From: Candidatus Jorgensenbacteria bacterium RIFCSPLOWO2_01_FULL_45_25b
GTDB taxonomy: Bacteria > Patescibacteriota > Minisyncoccia > UBA6257 > GWB1-50-10
DNA length: 48,096 bases
Reading direction: 5' to 3'
Assembly: GCA_001781035.1 (NCBI GenBank)
Contig: MFKK01000013.1
Location: forward strand, 1-48,096
In this document: positions 8,490-17,708 of the stretch, piece by piece
How positions within the stretch are numbered: the stretch's first letter is position 1
Layout of the letters: the number at the start of each line of letters is the position of its first letter
Notes under the pieces: model-generated
Database searches by the model: none
Told to the model about the DNA's origin: nothing
The model's input: only the letters and a program-made list of their open reading frames with translations
Program-made: the position numbers and the translations under genes

Positions 8490-10023
8490 CTTCTTTTAGT
8501 CGGTACTGAAAAGCCTCTAAAATATGTCCTTGTTTAATAAGAGGAGCTTCTTCCATGTCGGCAATAGTTTGCGCGAGTTTTAGCATTCGGTAATATCCTC
8601 TCGCCGAAATAAGGGATTTTTCAAGAATTTGTTTCAGAGCAGTCTCCGCCTCCGAATCAAGTTGAATGATGGAATCAACATCTTTTGACCTCATCTCCGA
8701 GTTTGTATGAATCGCGATGCCGGCGCGAGAAAAACGTTTGGCGGCAACAAGGCGGGCTGATTGTACTCTTCGGCGAAGCTCCTCGTCCTCTTCCTCGTCT
8801 CCGCGCGAAATCATTCGTAACTCTTCAATAGGAATGCGCGGAATCGTAAGCTGAATGTCAATTCGGTCAAGAAGAGGCCCCGACAATTTTTTTTGATACC
8901 TGATAATTTCATGCGCCGAACAACGGCACTCGCGGGAAGAATCCTCAAAATATCCGCAAGGACAGGGGTTCATGGCGATAACCAGCATAAATCGCGCGGG
9001 AAAAGAAAGGGATTTTTTCGCGCGCGCGATATGAACCTCTCCGCTCTCAATAGGTTGTCGCAATCCCTCAAGAACGTCTCTGCGAAATTCCGGAGCCTCG
9101 TCAAGAAAAAGAAGTCCGCGATGAGCGAGGCTGATTTCCCCGGGACGTGGCTCCTGCCCCCCTCCGATAATGGAAACAAAAGACGCGCTGTGATGGGGAG
9201 ACCGAAACGGACGATAAGAAACGCAGGGAGCTTGCTTGTTAAGTCCGTTCGCGCTGTAAATTTTGGTAATCTCAATAGTTTCGGAAAGCGAGGGAGGGGG
9301 AAGAAGAGAAGCGAGGGCTTGCGCGAGCATTGTTTTTCCGGTTCCGGGAGGTCCCGAAAGCAAAACATGGTGTCCGCCCGAAGCCGCGACAAGAAGCGCC
9401 CTCTTCGCGAACTCCTGCCCCTTAATTTCGGAAATGCGCAAGGCGGAAGGATGGTAGGTTGGTTGTGTTTCGGTGAGGGGCTGGGGAGAAACAAGAGAGC
9501 TTCCTTCCAGATGAGAAACAAGCTCTTGAAGCGTGCTGATTGGAAAAACAGTAACTCCCTCAACAATCGCCGCCTCCATCGCGTTCGCGACAGGGACGAA
9601 GACATTTTGAATGCCAAGCTCTCGCGCGAGAAGCGAAGTATTCAAAGCTCCTGGAATGGGGCGAAGCGACCCGTCAAGAGAAAGCTCCCCCGCGAACATC
9701 TTGTCTTGTGTTTCAAAAGGCCTCATCTGTTCGCTCGCGAGAAGATACGTAAGAGCGATAGGAAGATCAAATCGGGAACCGGTTTTTTTAACGTCAGCCG
9801 GAGCGAGATTGATTGTAATCTTCCGATTCTCTTTTGAGGGAGGTCGGATACCACAATTCTTCAGGGCGGAATTAACGCGTTCCTTCGCTTCGGTTACCGC
9901 CTTATCGGCAAGCCCGACAATATGAAACGAATGAAGGCCGACATTAAGGTCGGCCTCCACCTCAATCAAATGAGCGTTAATACCGTCAATATCGGCGGAA
10001 AAAAGTTTCGGTATAGTCCGCAT
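8479..10023 (-). CDS. comM: YifB/ComM-family Mg-chelatase-like AAA+ ATPase
   Basis: GLADKAVTEAKERVNSALKNCG, LLSGPPGTGKTMLAQALASLLPP, HRGLLFLDEAPEF, MNPCPCGY motifs. Confidence 0.93.
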   Translation of the reverse strand: MRTIPKLFSADIDGINAHLIEVEADLNVGLHSFHIVGLADKAVTEAKERVNSALKNCGIRPPSKENRKITINLAPADVKKTGSRFDLPIALTYLLASEQMRPFETQDKMFAGELSLDGSLRPIPGALNTSLLARELGIQNVFVPVANAMEAAIVEGVTVFPISTLQELVSHLEGSSLVSPQPLTETQPTYHPSALRISEIKGQEFAKRALLVAASGGHHVLLSGPPGTGKTMLAQALASLLPPPSLSETIEITKIYSANGLNKQAPCVSYRPFRSPHHSASFVSIIGGGQEPRPGEISLAHRGLLFLDEAPEFRRDVLEGLRQPIESGEVHIARAKKSLSFPARFMLVIAMNPCPCGYFEDSSRECRCSAHEIIRYQKKLSGPLLDRIDIQLTIPRIPIEELRMISRGDEEEDEELRRRVQSARLVAAKRFSRAGIAIHTNSEMRSKDVDSIIQLDSEAETALKQILEKSLISARGYYRMLKLAQTIADMEEAPLIKQGHILEAFQYRLKEART

Positions 10024-10036
10024 GAAACAAACGTAT

Positions 10037-10360
10037 CTAGAGGGATTTACACGACTTGCAAAGAGATGATTCTGGCTCCGCGTCCAAAACCGCTCCTCCT
10101 ATTTCTCCTCCGCACTTTTCACAAGTTCCGTAGACTCCTTCTTCAATGCGGGCAAGAGCCTTTTTAATATGCGTAATCTTGTTGTGCAACGCCTCCTGAA
10201 GCCCAAGATACGTAGCGGTCTCTTCCGCTTCGTCTGCCTCCTCATCTTCCTCCTTCCCCGCACCGTCTCGGAAACGCAATCCCTTCGCGTACGTGGAAAG
10301 CTCCTCCTCAATTTTTTTCTTCTCGGAGAGGAGTTTTTCTTTGTATGTGTCAGTATTCAT
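10037..10360 (-). CDS. TraR/DksA-type C4 zinc-finger protein
   Basis: GVYGTCEKCGGEI...PESSLCKSC zinc finger with N-terminal coiled coil. Confidence 0.85.
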   Translation of the reverse strand: MNTDTYKEKLLSEKKKIEEELSTYAKGLRFRDGAGKEEDEEADEAEETATYLGLQEALHNKITHIKKALARIEEGVYGTCEKCGGEIGGAVLDAEPESSLCKSCKSL

Positions 10361-10390
10361 AAGCTAATGCTATCATGCTAAACTACAAAA

Positions 10391-10422
10391 GAAAATAGAA
10401 GCGCCATTAGCTTCTATTTTTT
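10391..10422. terminator. hairpin GAAAATAGAAGC..GCTTCTATTTTTT
   Basis: perfect inverted repeat with flanking A/T run between convergently read units. Confidence 0.5.
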
Positions 10423-10476
10423 AGATTCTAGATTCTAGCTTCTAGATTCTAGCTTCTAGATTCTAGCTTCTAGTCG

Positions 10477-11841
10477 TCAGCTCCCCAACTTCTTCGCGGT
10501 CTCCTGAATCGCGGAATAATTTGTGCCAATAAGAAGATACGAGTCAAACCAAACATAATTTAAGGCGGCGCCCGACTGGGTAAATGTGGTGTATCTCCCG
10601 GAAGTTCCAATCACCTTTCCGTCCTGCCACATTCCGGTGCCTCCCGGAGAGGTAAGAAAGAAATTACCAAGCGTCGCGGCGTTTACAGTTTCAATGCGGG
10701 ACACGTCTTGTTTGGCGAGGACGGAATCTCCCGCGGAAAGCGCTTTCAACACATAAACAGGCCAGCTTCCTTGAGCGTTTGTGTAAATCGCGAGCGTAAA
10801 ATCCGTTTCAAAGTAAGAAAGCAACTCCTCCGTAAACAGTTCGGGAGAAATAAGCTTCGCGAGGCTGGGAAAAAGCACGGATCCCTGCGAAGTTTGTAGA
10901 AGAACCTCCTTTAAACTTGGAGTGGAGGCCGTCCCAAATCCAAGCGCGCTTCGGATTGAATTCAAACTAAGAGACCCGAGTGTAACTGGCGTACCAGCTC
11001 CGAGAGAACTTATCAGATAGGAAACGTGAGAAGGGCGAGTGGGAAGAGAGGGCTGTTGAGCAGAAGTTGGCGCGGGTTGAGAAGAGGTTGGAGTGATTGC
11101 GGGAACCAATCCATTAGCGGGCTGACCGTCCAAAGGAACCTCTTCTTGAACTTCAAGAGCCGGAGCTTCTGGGGGCGTAGGAGTTGTGTTTTCGGAAACA
11201 TCCGGAGGAGGCGTGCCATAAAAAAGAGGGAAAACAAAGAAATATCCAAGCGCGCCGGCGCCCACAACAACAATAATAGAAATAATAAGAGCAAAGAGCC
11301 CGCTCTTTTTAGTTCTCACCCCCTTAGTTTTAGAAGATAAAGGCGTTGTGGGAAGAGAGGCGGGTCCTGCTCCATTAGAATTTTGAGCGGAGGAAGACAA
11401 GGGAGAAGAAGTGGGCGGAACAGAAGAACCTCCCGGAGTTACAGGCTCTTCCGGAGTAAGAAACGAAGCGGGAAAGGGAGAAGAAGATGAGGAAGCTGGA
11501 ATAGTGGGCGCGGGAGGCGAAAAAGAAGGAACAGGAGGAGTGCTTGGCGTATATGGCTTCGGTGCGCCACCGCCACTTGTTTGCATTGAGCTAACATCTG
11601 AACCCATTGTACGAATTTCAACTTTCGGAGTGGACGAAGAAGCGCCTGCCGGAGAGAAAGGAGAGGCGGACGGAGTAAAAGAATTTGGTGAAAAAGATGG
11701 CTTGGGAGGGGTTGGTGCTAGTGGAGTTGGGGAAGAAACAGAAGAAGAAGGAGAGGTGGGAGGAGTAAATGGTGAGGGCGGGGTGGAAGAACCGCCTAAA
11801 TTAGTGCCGAAGCTCATTGGCTTATCGTTTGGTGTGTCCAT
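10477..11841 (-). CDS. Pro/Ser-rich N terminus, single TM, extracellular domain protein (unknown)
   Basis: ORF 454 aa; low-complexity P/S/T N terminus, TM ALIISIIVVVGAGALGYFFVFPLF, globular C terminus. Confidence 0.65.
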   Translation of the reverse strand: MDTPNDKPMSFGTNLGGSSTPPSPFTPPTSPSSSVSSPTPLAPTPPKPSFSPNSFTPSASPFSPAGASSSTPKVEIRTMGSDVSSMQTSGGGAPKPYTPSTPPVPSFSPPAPTIPASSSSSPFPASFLTPEEPVTPGGSSVPPTSSPLSSSAQNSNGAGPASLPTTPLSSKTKGVRTKKSGLFALIISIIVVVGAGALGYFFVFPLFYGTPPPDVSENTTPTPPEAPALEVQEEVPLDGQPANGLVPAITPTSSQPAPTSAQQPSLPTRPSHVSYLISSLGAGTPVTLGSLSLNSIRSALGFGTASTPSLKEVLLQTSQGSVLFPSLAKLISPELFTEELLSYFETDFTLAIYTNAQGSWPVYVLKALSAGDSVLAKQDVSRIETVNAATLGNFFLTSPGGTGMWQDGKVIGTSGRYTTFTQSGAALNYVWFDSYLLIGTNYSAIQETAKKLGS

Positions 11842-11910
11842 AGAAATAGTAAATTAATAATTAACGATTAAATTAAAGAAACTATATAACGCAAAGCGAC
11901 CTTACGATAT

Positions 11911-12378
11911 TTAATCAGACTTTACCTTAATATTTTTTGACCTTCTTCTATCAAACTTAGGCATTTTAATAGTAAGAACGCCATTTTTTAATGAGGCAAC
12001 GGCCCTATCGGGGTCAACTTCTTGAGGGAGCACGACAGAACGGGAAAAGCCTCCCCAAAAACACTCTTGGTAGAAAAAATCCTGGGAGGAAACCTTATGT
12101 GTGCGCTCTCTCTTTCCGCGAACCGTAACGGCCTCTTTAGTAATGTTAATTTCTAAATCATCAGGGCTGACACCCGCGACGGCAGACTGAACATAAACGT
12201 TATCCTCGTCTTGAAACACGTCAATCGTAAGCTGTCCCTCCGCCTCGTCGTCAAAGTCGGAACGAATACTTTTCTTCTCGCTTGGTTCATCGGTATCAAT
12301 CTGAAGAGTCATGGGAGAAGCTTTCGCTTTCGCAAGCTCGGCGAAAATATCATGCTCGTATGTTATCTCATCATCCAT
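11911..12378 (-). CDS. Hsp20/alpha-crystallin family small heat-shock protein
   Basis: DVFQDEDNVYVQSAVAGVSPDDLEINITKEAVTVRGKRE...GVLTIKMPK. Confidence 0.9.
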   Translation of the reverse strand: MDDEITYEHDIFAELAKAKASPMTLQIDTDEPSEKKSIRSDFDDEAEGQLTIDVFQDEDNVYVQSAVAGVSPDDLEINITKEAVTVRGKRERTHKVSSQDFFYQECFWGGFSRSVVLPQEVDPDRAVASLKNGVLTIKMPKFDRRRSKNIKVKSD

Positions 12379-12388
12379 AATACAAACA

Positions 12389-13849
12389 TTATATCATATT
12401 AAAATATATTCGCGCGAGCTTTGTAAATCTCTCTCCCCTATCAAACTCGTTCAAGAATGTTTCAAAGCTCGCCGCCCCGGGAGAAAAAAGAACAATCGAG
12501 TCGCGGCCAACACGCTCTTTTACCGAACGAATAAGAGGTTCAAGTTCTGAAAATTCTTGAACATGAGCAAGTCCGACCTTACGGAGCGAAGCCTTCATGT
12601 GTTCGGTCGCGCTTCCTTTAAGGAGAAAAAGTCGGTCGGAAGGAATATGCTTGGCAACAACTCTCGCCCAGTTATCATAAGAAAGGTTTTTATCGGTGCC
12701 TCCGCAAATCAGGAAAAGGTTTAAGGGAGAAAGAGAAGCGAATCTACGAATAGCGGCGCTCGTCGCTTCGGGAGAGGTCGCGGTCGAATCGTTAATAACA
12801 AGAAGCCCCCCTTTTTTCAAAACAATCTTCTGCCGATATGGAATGGAGGGCAGAGAAGGAACAAGTTCTCTCATAACGTTCCACGGGATTCCCTGAAGAA
12901 AAGAAACAAGCATCGCGGCAAGGAGATTTAAAATATTATGCTTCCCTAGCGGAAGAACATGCTCTTCAAAAAATTCTTTGGAAAGAACCCTCCTCTCCAC
13001 GCCATCCTGTCGGAACACAAAACCGTCCCGCAAAAAAAGTCCGTTTAATTTTTTAGGAAATGAATAAAGAGAAAAAAAATATATACTCGCTTTTGGTTTC
13101 TTCGCGAGAAAATAAGGAGTCCACTTATCCTCGTAAGAAAGGAGCAAAAGCTGGGAAGGGGTTTGACGGGAAAAAACTTCCGCCTTCGCGTTCGCGTATG
13201 CTTCCATAGAGTCATAACGGTTCAAATGGTCTTCATATATATTGGTAATCAAAGCGAGGTCGGGCGCCTTCCGCGCTGAAGGAAGAAGCTCTAATTGCCA
13301 AGAAGAAAGTTCAAGCACTACAGGCATACAATCTGTATTCCCTGAGCGAAGTCGAAGGGCTTCAATTCTCTCCAACTCTTTCAATAGTGGATTCTCCGGT
13401 GTATTTCCCGCGGCTTTTATGTGAGACCATCGGGATTTCAAAAGATGCGCGATCCATGTCGTCGTTGTTGTCTTTCCCTTGGTGCCGGTAATGGCGACAG
13501 TCGGATTCCGCGCGAAATCAAAAAACACAACCGCGTCGTTTATGATTTCCAAGCCCGCCTCTCGGGCAATCTGAAGAAAAGGACTTGTTCGGGGAACTCC
13601 GGGATTTACAACAACAATATCATGCGTCCGAAAATCCTCCTCTTTGTGTCCACCCAACACAAAGCGAACCTTTCGCGCGACAGCGCCAAGGGATTTGATG
13701 GAAGACGCAAGCTCCTTCCTCGTCTTCAAATCGGTAATGGTAACCCGCGCTCCATGCTTAACAAGCCACTTCGTCGTCGCGACTCCCCCGTGAAGAAGCC
13801 CAAGCCCCATAACCAAAACCTTTTTTCCCTTAACATCCACCATAAACAT
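12389..13849 (-). CDS. murD: UDP-N-acetylmuramoylalanine--D-glutamate ligase MurD
   Basis: VAITGTKGKTTTTTWIAHLL, VLELSSWQLE, NIYEDHLNRYDSMEAYANAKAEVF, LICGGTDKN. Confidence 0.9.
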   Translation of the reverse strand: MFMVDVKGKKVLVMGLGLLHGGVATTKWLVKHGARVTITDLKTRKELASSIKSLGAVARKVRFVLGGHKEEDFRTHDIVVVNPGVPRTSPFLQIAREAGLEIINDAVVFFDFARNPTVAITGTKGKTTTTTWIAHLLKSRWSHIKAAGNTPENPLLKELERIEALRLRSGNTDCMPVVLELSSWQLELLPSARKAPDLALITNIYEDHLNRYDSMEAYANAKAEVFSRQTPSQLLLLSYEDKWTPYFLAKKPKASIYFFSLYSFPKKLNGLFLRDGFVFRQDGVERRVLSKEFFEEHVLPLGKHNILNLLAAMLVSFLQGIPWNVMRELVPSLPSIPYRQKIVLKKGGLLVINDSTATSPEATSAAIRRFASLSPLNLFLICGGTDKNLSYDNWARVVAKHIPSDRLFLLKGSATEHMKASLRKVGLAHVQEFSELEPLIRSVKERVGRDSIVLFSPGAASFETFLNEFDRGERFTKLARIYFNMI

Positions 13850-13913
13850 ATCAAATCATACCTCAAGCCCCTCATTTCTATCAATCTCACTAAACGGCTG
13901 TTCACAACCTGTG

Positions 13914-14062
13914 GAAAACACCATGCCTATCCCTTGACAGTGTAAACCATGTTATTGCCTGAGCGAAGTCGAAGGCATACCTTGAGATAATGTATCCCCT
14001 CGACAAGCTCGGGGAATAAAATATTAAAGATTACCCCATGAGGGGATAGGCATGGAAAACAC
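13914..14062. mobile_element. MITE-like element with terminal inverted repeats and flanking direct repeat
   Basis: CATGCCTATCCC (13922-13933) / GGGATAGGCATG (14043-14054), flanked by GAAAACAC (13914-13921) and GAAAACAC (14055-14062). Confidence 0.65.
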
Positions 14063-14075
14063 GTCTAAGAAACAA

Positions 14076-14097
14076 AAACCCGCCTTCCGGCGAGTTT
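14076..14097 (-). terminator. intrinsic terminator downstream of hppA (one stem mismatch)
   Basis: AAACCCGCC TTCC GGCGAGTTT with flanking A/T tracts. Confidence 0.6.
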
Positions 14098-14117
14098 TTT
14101 GTTTGCGCACATCTTCT

Positions 14118-16088
14118 TTATAAGAAAGGAACAATTAAGAGAGCTACTATATTAATCACCTTAATAAGAGGATTGATAGCGGGTCCAGCGGTATCCTTGT
14201 ATACATCCCCAACCGTGTCTCCGGTAACCGCCGCCTTGTGCGGGTCAGATTTCTTTCCGCCAAAGTTCCCCGCCTCAATATACTTCTTCGCGTTATCCCA
14301 CGCCGCGCCACCGGAAGTCATGGAAATCGCGATAAAGAGTCCGGAAATAATAGACCCGATAAGGAATCCTCCTAAAGCCGCCGCCCCAAGAAAGAAGCCG
14401 ACAATAAGCACGGAAACAATAGGAAGAAGCGAAGGGATAATCATTTCTTTAAGAGCCGCGCTCGTAACAATATCAATGGCGCGTCCGTATTCCGGCTTAG
14501 CGGTTCCCTCCATAATGCCTTTAATCTCGCGAAACTGTCGGCGCACCTCCTCAACTACCGCGCCTGCCGTCTTCCCCACCGACCGCATGGCAAATGAAGC
14601 GAAAAGGTAAGGAACGGCGGCCCCTAAAAGAAGTCCGGCGATAACATACGGGTCAATAAGCTGAAAAGAGACCGACTTGGAAGAGGTCGCGAGCTCCGCC
14701 GTATATCCGGCAAAAAGCACAAGCGCCGCGAGTCCCGCGGAAGCAATAGCGTATCCCTTGGTAATTGCTTTTGTTGTATTTCCAACCGCGTCAAGCGCGT
14801 CTGTTATTTCCCTCACGTCTTCGGGCGCTCCGGACATTTCGGCAATCCCTCCGGCGTTATCGGTAATAGGACCGAAAGAATCAATAGAAACAATAATGCC
14901 GACAACCGAAAGCATGGAAGTAACGGCGATCGCGATGCCGTAAACTCCGGCAAGAAAAAAGCTAAGAATCATGGCCGCGACAATCGCGATAACAGGAAGC
15001 ATGGTTGCCTCAAGTCCGACGGCGAGTCCGATAATAACATTTGGCCCGTGTCCCGATTTTGAGGCTTCCGCGATAGACCGTACAGGACGAAATTTTTTCG
15101 CGGTGTAGTAATCGGTGAGAAGAACCATAAGAACCGTAACCGCGAGCCCGACAAGAGCGGAAAGATAAACGGGAAGAACGTTATTGGGAAAGAAAAGCTT
15201 TGTAACGGGAAAGAAAAGAATCCCCGCGGAAATAATCGCGACAGCGAGCCCCTGATAAAGAGACCCCATGATTGTTTTACGGTACCAAACAGCGAAACAT
15301 CCCAAAAGAGAAGCAATGATGGCGACGCCTCCAAGCGCGAGAGGAAAAACCACGGCATTGGGAACCTTCAAAAGATGTCCGAGGAGAATGGAAGCGGTAA
15401 GCGTTACGGCATACGTTTCAAAGAGGTCAGCCGCCATGCCCGCGCAATCCCCTACGTTATCACCCACGTTGTCGGCGATAACAGCGGGATTTCTCGGGTC
15501 ATCCTCCGGAATATCCGCCTCAACCTTCCCTACCAAGTCTGCTCCCACATCAGCGGCTTTGGTAAAAATTCCTCCGCCAAGCCGCGCGAAAATGGAAATC
15601 AAACTTGCTCCAAATCCAAGCCCAATAAGCCCGCCAATATCCTTTGTAATAAAGTAAAAACCGGAGACCGCGAGAAGAGCGAGCGCGACAACGAGAAGTC
15701 CGGTAACCGAACCGGCTCGGAAGGCGAGCGAAAGCGCGGAAGATATTCCGCTCCTCGCGGCTTCCGCCGTTTTACTGTTTGAACGAACGGCAACATTCAT
15801 GCCGATGTATCCGGCAACGGCGGAAAAAACAGCGCCTACGAGGAATCCAAGCGCGGTAACCCACTGAAGAAAAAACACGATAAGCCCGAATACGACAATC
15901 CCGACAGCCGCGACTGTTTTGTATTGGCGGTTCATGTATGCCTGCGAGCCTGTTTGAATTGCCTTGGAAATTTCAACCATCTTCTCGTTTCCGGAAGAGC
16001 ACTTTGAAAGCCCTTTTATAAGATACAAGGTATAAAGAATCGCGAGCGCGATAGGAACAAATACAATATAGTAGATGATATTAGTCAT
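14118..16088 (-). CDS. hppA: membrane-bound proton-translocating pyrophosphatase (K+-independent type)
   Basis: [62 protein letters not shown]; start set at MTNIIYY. Confidence 0.93.
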   Translation of the reverse strand: MTNIIYYIVFVPIALAILYTLYLIKGLSKCSSGNEKMVEISKAIQTGSQAYMNRQYKTVAAVGIVVFGLIVFFLQWVTALGFLVGAVFSAVAGYIGMNVAVRSNSKTAEAARSGISSALSLAFRAGSVTGLLVVALALLAVSGFYFITKDIGGLIGLGFGASLISIFARLGGGIFTKAADVGADLVGKVEADIPEDDPRNPAVIADNVGDNVGDCAGMAADLFETYAVTLTASILLGHLLKVPNAVVFPLALGGVAIIASLLGCFAVWYRKTIMGSLYQGLAVAIISAGILFFPVTKLFFPNNVLPVYLSALVGLAVTVLMVLLTDYYTAKKFRPVRSIAEASKSGHGPNVIIGLAVGLEATMLPVIAIVAAMILSFFLAGVYGIAIAVTSMLSVVGIIVSIDSFGPITDNAGGIAEMSGAPEDVREITDALDAVGNTTKAITKGYAIASAGLAALVLFAGYTAELATSSKSVSFQLIDPYVIAGLLLGAAVPYLFASFAMRSVGKTAGAVVEEVRRQFREIKGIMEGTAKPEYGRAIDIVTSAALKEMIIPSLLPIVSVLIVGFFLGAAALGGFLIGSIISGLFIAISMTSGGAAWDNAKKYIEAGNFGGKKSDPHKAAVTGDTVGDVYKDTAGPAINPLIKVINIVALLIVPFL

Positions 16089-16107
16089 ATATAGTAGTAA
16101 GTTATAA

Positions 16108-17421
16108 TTATTTTTCTTGAGAGTCTTCACTCTCTTCGTCAGAACTTCCCGCGTTTTCTTTAGAATCGCCTGCGTTTGTCTGCGTTTCGTCCGCGCCTGC
16201 CCCGTGTCCCGCTAAGGCGGGGTCTACGAGGTCAATCTGCGCTTGAGCGATGCCTCCTTCCAGCACCTCATCGGGGCGGGATTGCGAACGCACGTCAATT
16301 TTCCATCCCGTAAGTTTCGCGGCAAGTCGCACATTCTGTCCGAACTTTCCGATTGCGAGGCTAAGCTGGTCTTCCGCGACAAGCACGCGCGCTTCGCGTC
16401 GGGGGAGAATCTCAACCAGCTTCACCTTTGCCGGAGAAATCGCGTTGCCTACAAACTTCGCGGGCTCCTCCGACCACTGGATAACATCGACCTTCTCATT
16501 TCCAAGTTCGTTGGTAACTGCCATAACTCGCGTACCCCGTTGTCCGACAACGGCGCCAATAGGGTCAACTCCCTCCTGATTTGATGAGACGGCAATCTTT
16601 GTTCTGTTACCGGGCTCTCTCGCGACAAATTTAATTTCAACAATTCCTTCCGCGACCTCCGGCACCTCCATTTCAAAAAGTTTCTGTACAAAATTCGGAT
16701 GGGCGCGGGAAAGAATAATCCCAGGCCTCTTTCTGTCCTCGTCCTGCACCGCGAGTACGAGAAAACGCATTCTTTGCCCAACCTTATAATGTTCTCCGAG
16801 AATACTCTCATTATGAAACATAACTCCGATAACGCGTCCGAGGTCGGCATAAACCGAGCCCCTCTCAAAACGCTGAACAACACCGCTTACAACCTCTCCC
16901 TCCTTACCCGCGAACTCTTTTCGGATGGAATCCTTCTCTGCTTCGCGGAGCGCCTGCAAAATAACCTGCTTCGCGGTTTGCGCCGCTATTCTCCCAAAGT
17001 CTTCATGCGATTCAAGCGGAAACTCAATCTCGTCTCCCGAAACGGCGTCTTTTTTAAACTCTTTCGCGTCCTCAACAAAAATATGGCGGTCGGAATTATA
17101 TCGCGGAAGAACACCCTCTCCCTCTTCTCCGGACATATCAATTTCAGGCGTCTGTTTTTTCTGCCCCTCCACTCCCGCTTCTTCGGGAACGTCTTCCACG
17201 ACGCGAACCTCGCTTGGGTCAACGACTGTCTTAACGAGAGAAAATTTTAACTCCCCGTTTTTTTGATTAAGCCGCGCGCGAACAACCTCCGATCTCTTTC
17301 GGTATTCTTTTTTATATGCCGCGGCAAGCGCCTGTTCAACCGCCTCCACTGCCCGCTTCGTCTCAATCCCCTTCTCTTCGGCAACTTGGTGTACTGCTGA
17401 AATAAGTTCTTTTAAGTTCAT
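16108..17421 (-). CDS. nusA: transcription termination/antitermination protein NusA
   Basis: [16 protein letters not shown]1 region, [34 protein letters not shown] domains. Confidence 0.92.
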   Translation of the reverse strand: MNLKELISAVHQVAEEKGIETKRAVEAVEQALAAAYKKEYRKRSEVVRARLNQKNGELKFSLVKTVVDPSEVRVVEDVPEEAGVEGQKKQTPEIDMSGEEGEGVLPRYNSDRHIFVEDAKEFKKDAVSGDEIEFPLESHEDFGRIAAQTAKQVILQALREAEKDSIRKEFAGKEGEVVSGVVQRFERGSVYADLGRVIGVMFHNESILGEHYKVGQRMRFLVLAVQDEDRKRPGIILSRAHPNFVQKLFEMEVPEVAEGIVEIKFVAREPGNRTKIAVSSNQEGVDPIGAVVGQRGTRVMAVTNELGNEKVDVIQWSEEPAKFVGNAISPAKVKLVEILPRREARVLVAEDQLSLAIGKFGQNVRLAAKLTGWKIDVRSQSRPDEVLEGGIAQAQIDLVDPALAGHGAGADETQTNAGDSKENAGSSDEESEDSQEK

Positions 17422-17645
17422 AAGCCTTTTAACATTAGTTTAGAATAAATTACAAAATTAAGTTATTGCTTGAGCTTGCTTACCCCGTGGCGAAGCTCTA
17501 CGGGATCAAAGGCATACACAAGATAAATATGTTTCGCGCATCAATACCCTTATAGCAAAACGTCCGCTATACCAGCGGACAATACAACCTAATAATCAAA
17601 GTATACCCCCGCACAAACAGAAGTCAAGAAAATGTAAAAATAAAA

Positions 17646-17673
17646 GCGCCTTCCGATTGGTTTCGGAAGACGC
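17646..17673 (-). terminator. intrinsic terminator of purB-like gene
   Basis: GCGCCTTCCGA / TCGGAAGACGC stem; T-rich tract on the minus strand. Confidence 0.6.
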
Positions 17674-17708
17674 AAGAGACCATTGAACGGCCTCTTTGAA
17701 CGGCTAGT

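Noticed and set aside
8893-9837. 314-aa plus-strand ORF antisense to comM
   Set aside because: Fully antisense to a conserved ATPase; basic, low-complexity translation typical of shadow ORFs.
10421-10473. Regularly spaced repeats considered as a CRISPR array
   Set aside because: Units are 14 bp or less with no unique spacers, and no cas genes are present.
16699-17250. 183-aa ORF antisense to nusA
   Set aside because: Shadow ORF of a conserved gene with no recognisable family.
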